Of a stretch of 64,000 nt of DNA, positions 63,540 through 64,000 are shown piece by piece. The stretch's first letter is position 1, and each line of letters opens with the position of its first letter. The position numbers and the translations under genes are program-made. Origin of the DNA: Methylovulum sp. (GTDB lineage: Bacteria; Pseudomonadota; Gammaproteobacteria; Methylococcales; Methylomonadaceae); the NCBI GenBank assembly GCA_030653435.1, contig JAURZI010000135.1:1-64000 (forward strand). Direction: 5' to 3'. The notes under the pieces were generated by a model. It did not search any database. It was not told where the DNA came from and saw nothing but the letters and a program-made list of their open reading frames with translations.

Positions 63540-64000
63540 TTATCGGCTTTGTTTAAAGTCAAAGGCATTCATTAAATCACCGGCGTTGGCCCTTACGCCG
63601 GGCAGCGCTGCCAAGCCGAAACGGCGGGTGATAAATTTGATGATGGAGGTCGTATCATAAGCGCTATGGTCAATAAAGCCGCGCTTTGCAAAAGGCGACA
63701 CAATAATGGCGGGTATGCGGGTGCCGGGCCCCCAGCGGTCGCCTTTCGGTGGCGCAACGTGGTCCCAGAAACCGCCGTTCTCATCATAAGTGACGATAAC
63801 GGCAATGTTCGGCCATTGCGGGCTCTGACGTATCCGTTCCAGCAGGCTATGGATATGTTGGTCGCCAGACAATACGTCGGTATAGCCGGGATGCTCATTT
63901 AAATCGCCGCTAGGCTTGTAGAAAGCGACTTGCGGTAAGGTGCCGGCCGTGATGGCGGCTAAAAACTCATCGCCGTCTTTCAGGTGCAGCTCGCGGTCCG
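63540..64000 (-). CDS. AcpA/phospholipase C-type phosphoesterase, C-terminal part
   Basis: The 3' end of an alkaline-phosphatase-superfamily phosphoesterase; the reading frame stays open to the window edge, so the N terminus is missing. At least 152 residues are seen. HPGYTDVLSGDQHIHSLLER, AVIVTYDENGGFWDHVAPP (metal-site Asp and Glu) and GPGTRIPAIIVSPFAKRGFI match the acid phosphatase/phospholipase C family. It probably acts in the periplasm or outside the cell on phosphate esters. ggt follows 2 bases later. Confidence 0.9.
   Translation of the reverse strand, partial: DRELHLKDGDEFLAAITAGTLPQVAFYKPSGDLNEHPGYTDVLSGDQHIHSLLERIRQSPQWPNIAVIVTYDENGGFWDHVAPPKGDRWGPGTRIPAIIVSPFAKRGFIDHSAYDTTSIIKFITRRFGLAALPGVRANAGDLMNAFDFKQSR

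Overview
The window looks like a chromosomal segment of a gammaproteobacterial methylotroph, most likely a Methylococcales methanotroph. It carries a calcium-type methanol dehydrogenase operon (mxaF, J, G, I, R, S, A, C, K, L plus a separate mxaD), a complete PQQ cofactor locus (pqqA, B, C, D, E) and a serine-cycle block (sga, hprA, mclA, mtkA, mtkB). No methane monooxygenase gene lies in the window, so 'methanotroph' rests on this combination and is an inference.

Layout. 1-7000: the 3' end of a 5S rRNA gene with its terminator, then housekeeping genes (ComEA-like protein, uvrD, fxsA, cutA, a dsbD with a doubled N-terminal domain, a TlpA-like thioredoxin). 7358-19988: a five-gene operon with a 2566-residue reducing polyketide synthase, an alpha-oxoamine synthase, a KpsS-like protein, a short-chain dehydrogenase and an LtaS-like membrane phosphotransferase. 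It resembles the rhizobial rkp-1 (rkpAGHIJ) region and predicts a polyketide-derived, sphingoid-like amino lipid tied to surface polysaccharide. 20013-31571: the mxa cluster on the minus strand, a divergent LuxR-type response regulator (MxaB-like) and mxaD. 31871-37565: pyrD-thiO, an outer-membrane protein, a Phd/RelE-type toxin-antitoxin pair and pip-ubiX. 37909-41716: the pqq locus, broken between pqqC and pqqD by a Uma2-family gene. 41965-51316: an HD-GYP protein, a molybdate-type one-component regulator, a laccase-like multicopper oxidase, a di-Mop molbindin, modABC and moeB. 51363-53536: groES-groEL behind a promoter with a CIRCE operator. 53572-59314: serine-cycle genes arranged divergently around 56000. 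59400-64000: mixed functions, ending in a phosphoesterase cut by the window edge.

How the genes work together. MxaFI oxidises methanol with PQQ supplied by PqqA-E and passes electrons to MxaG. MxaD, MxaJ and the MxaRSACKL set support assembly and calcium insertion. Carbon can pass through Sga and HprA in the serine cycle, while MtkAB and MclA split malate through malyl-CoA into glyoxylate and acetyl-CoA. The molybdenum genes supply and sense molybdate for Moco enzymes.

Non-coding structure is rich: two copies of a roughly 193-bp MITE with TA-flanked inverted ends, a palindromic repeat used three times in the mxa cluster, a perfect 19-bp-stem hairpin between mxaI and mxaR, a sequence motif shared by the upstream regions of mxaF and mxaD, and a stand-alone promoter/terminator pair that may encode a small RNA. 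No tRNA genes, CRISPR arrays or complete insertion sequences were recognised.
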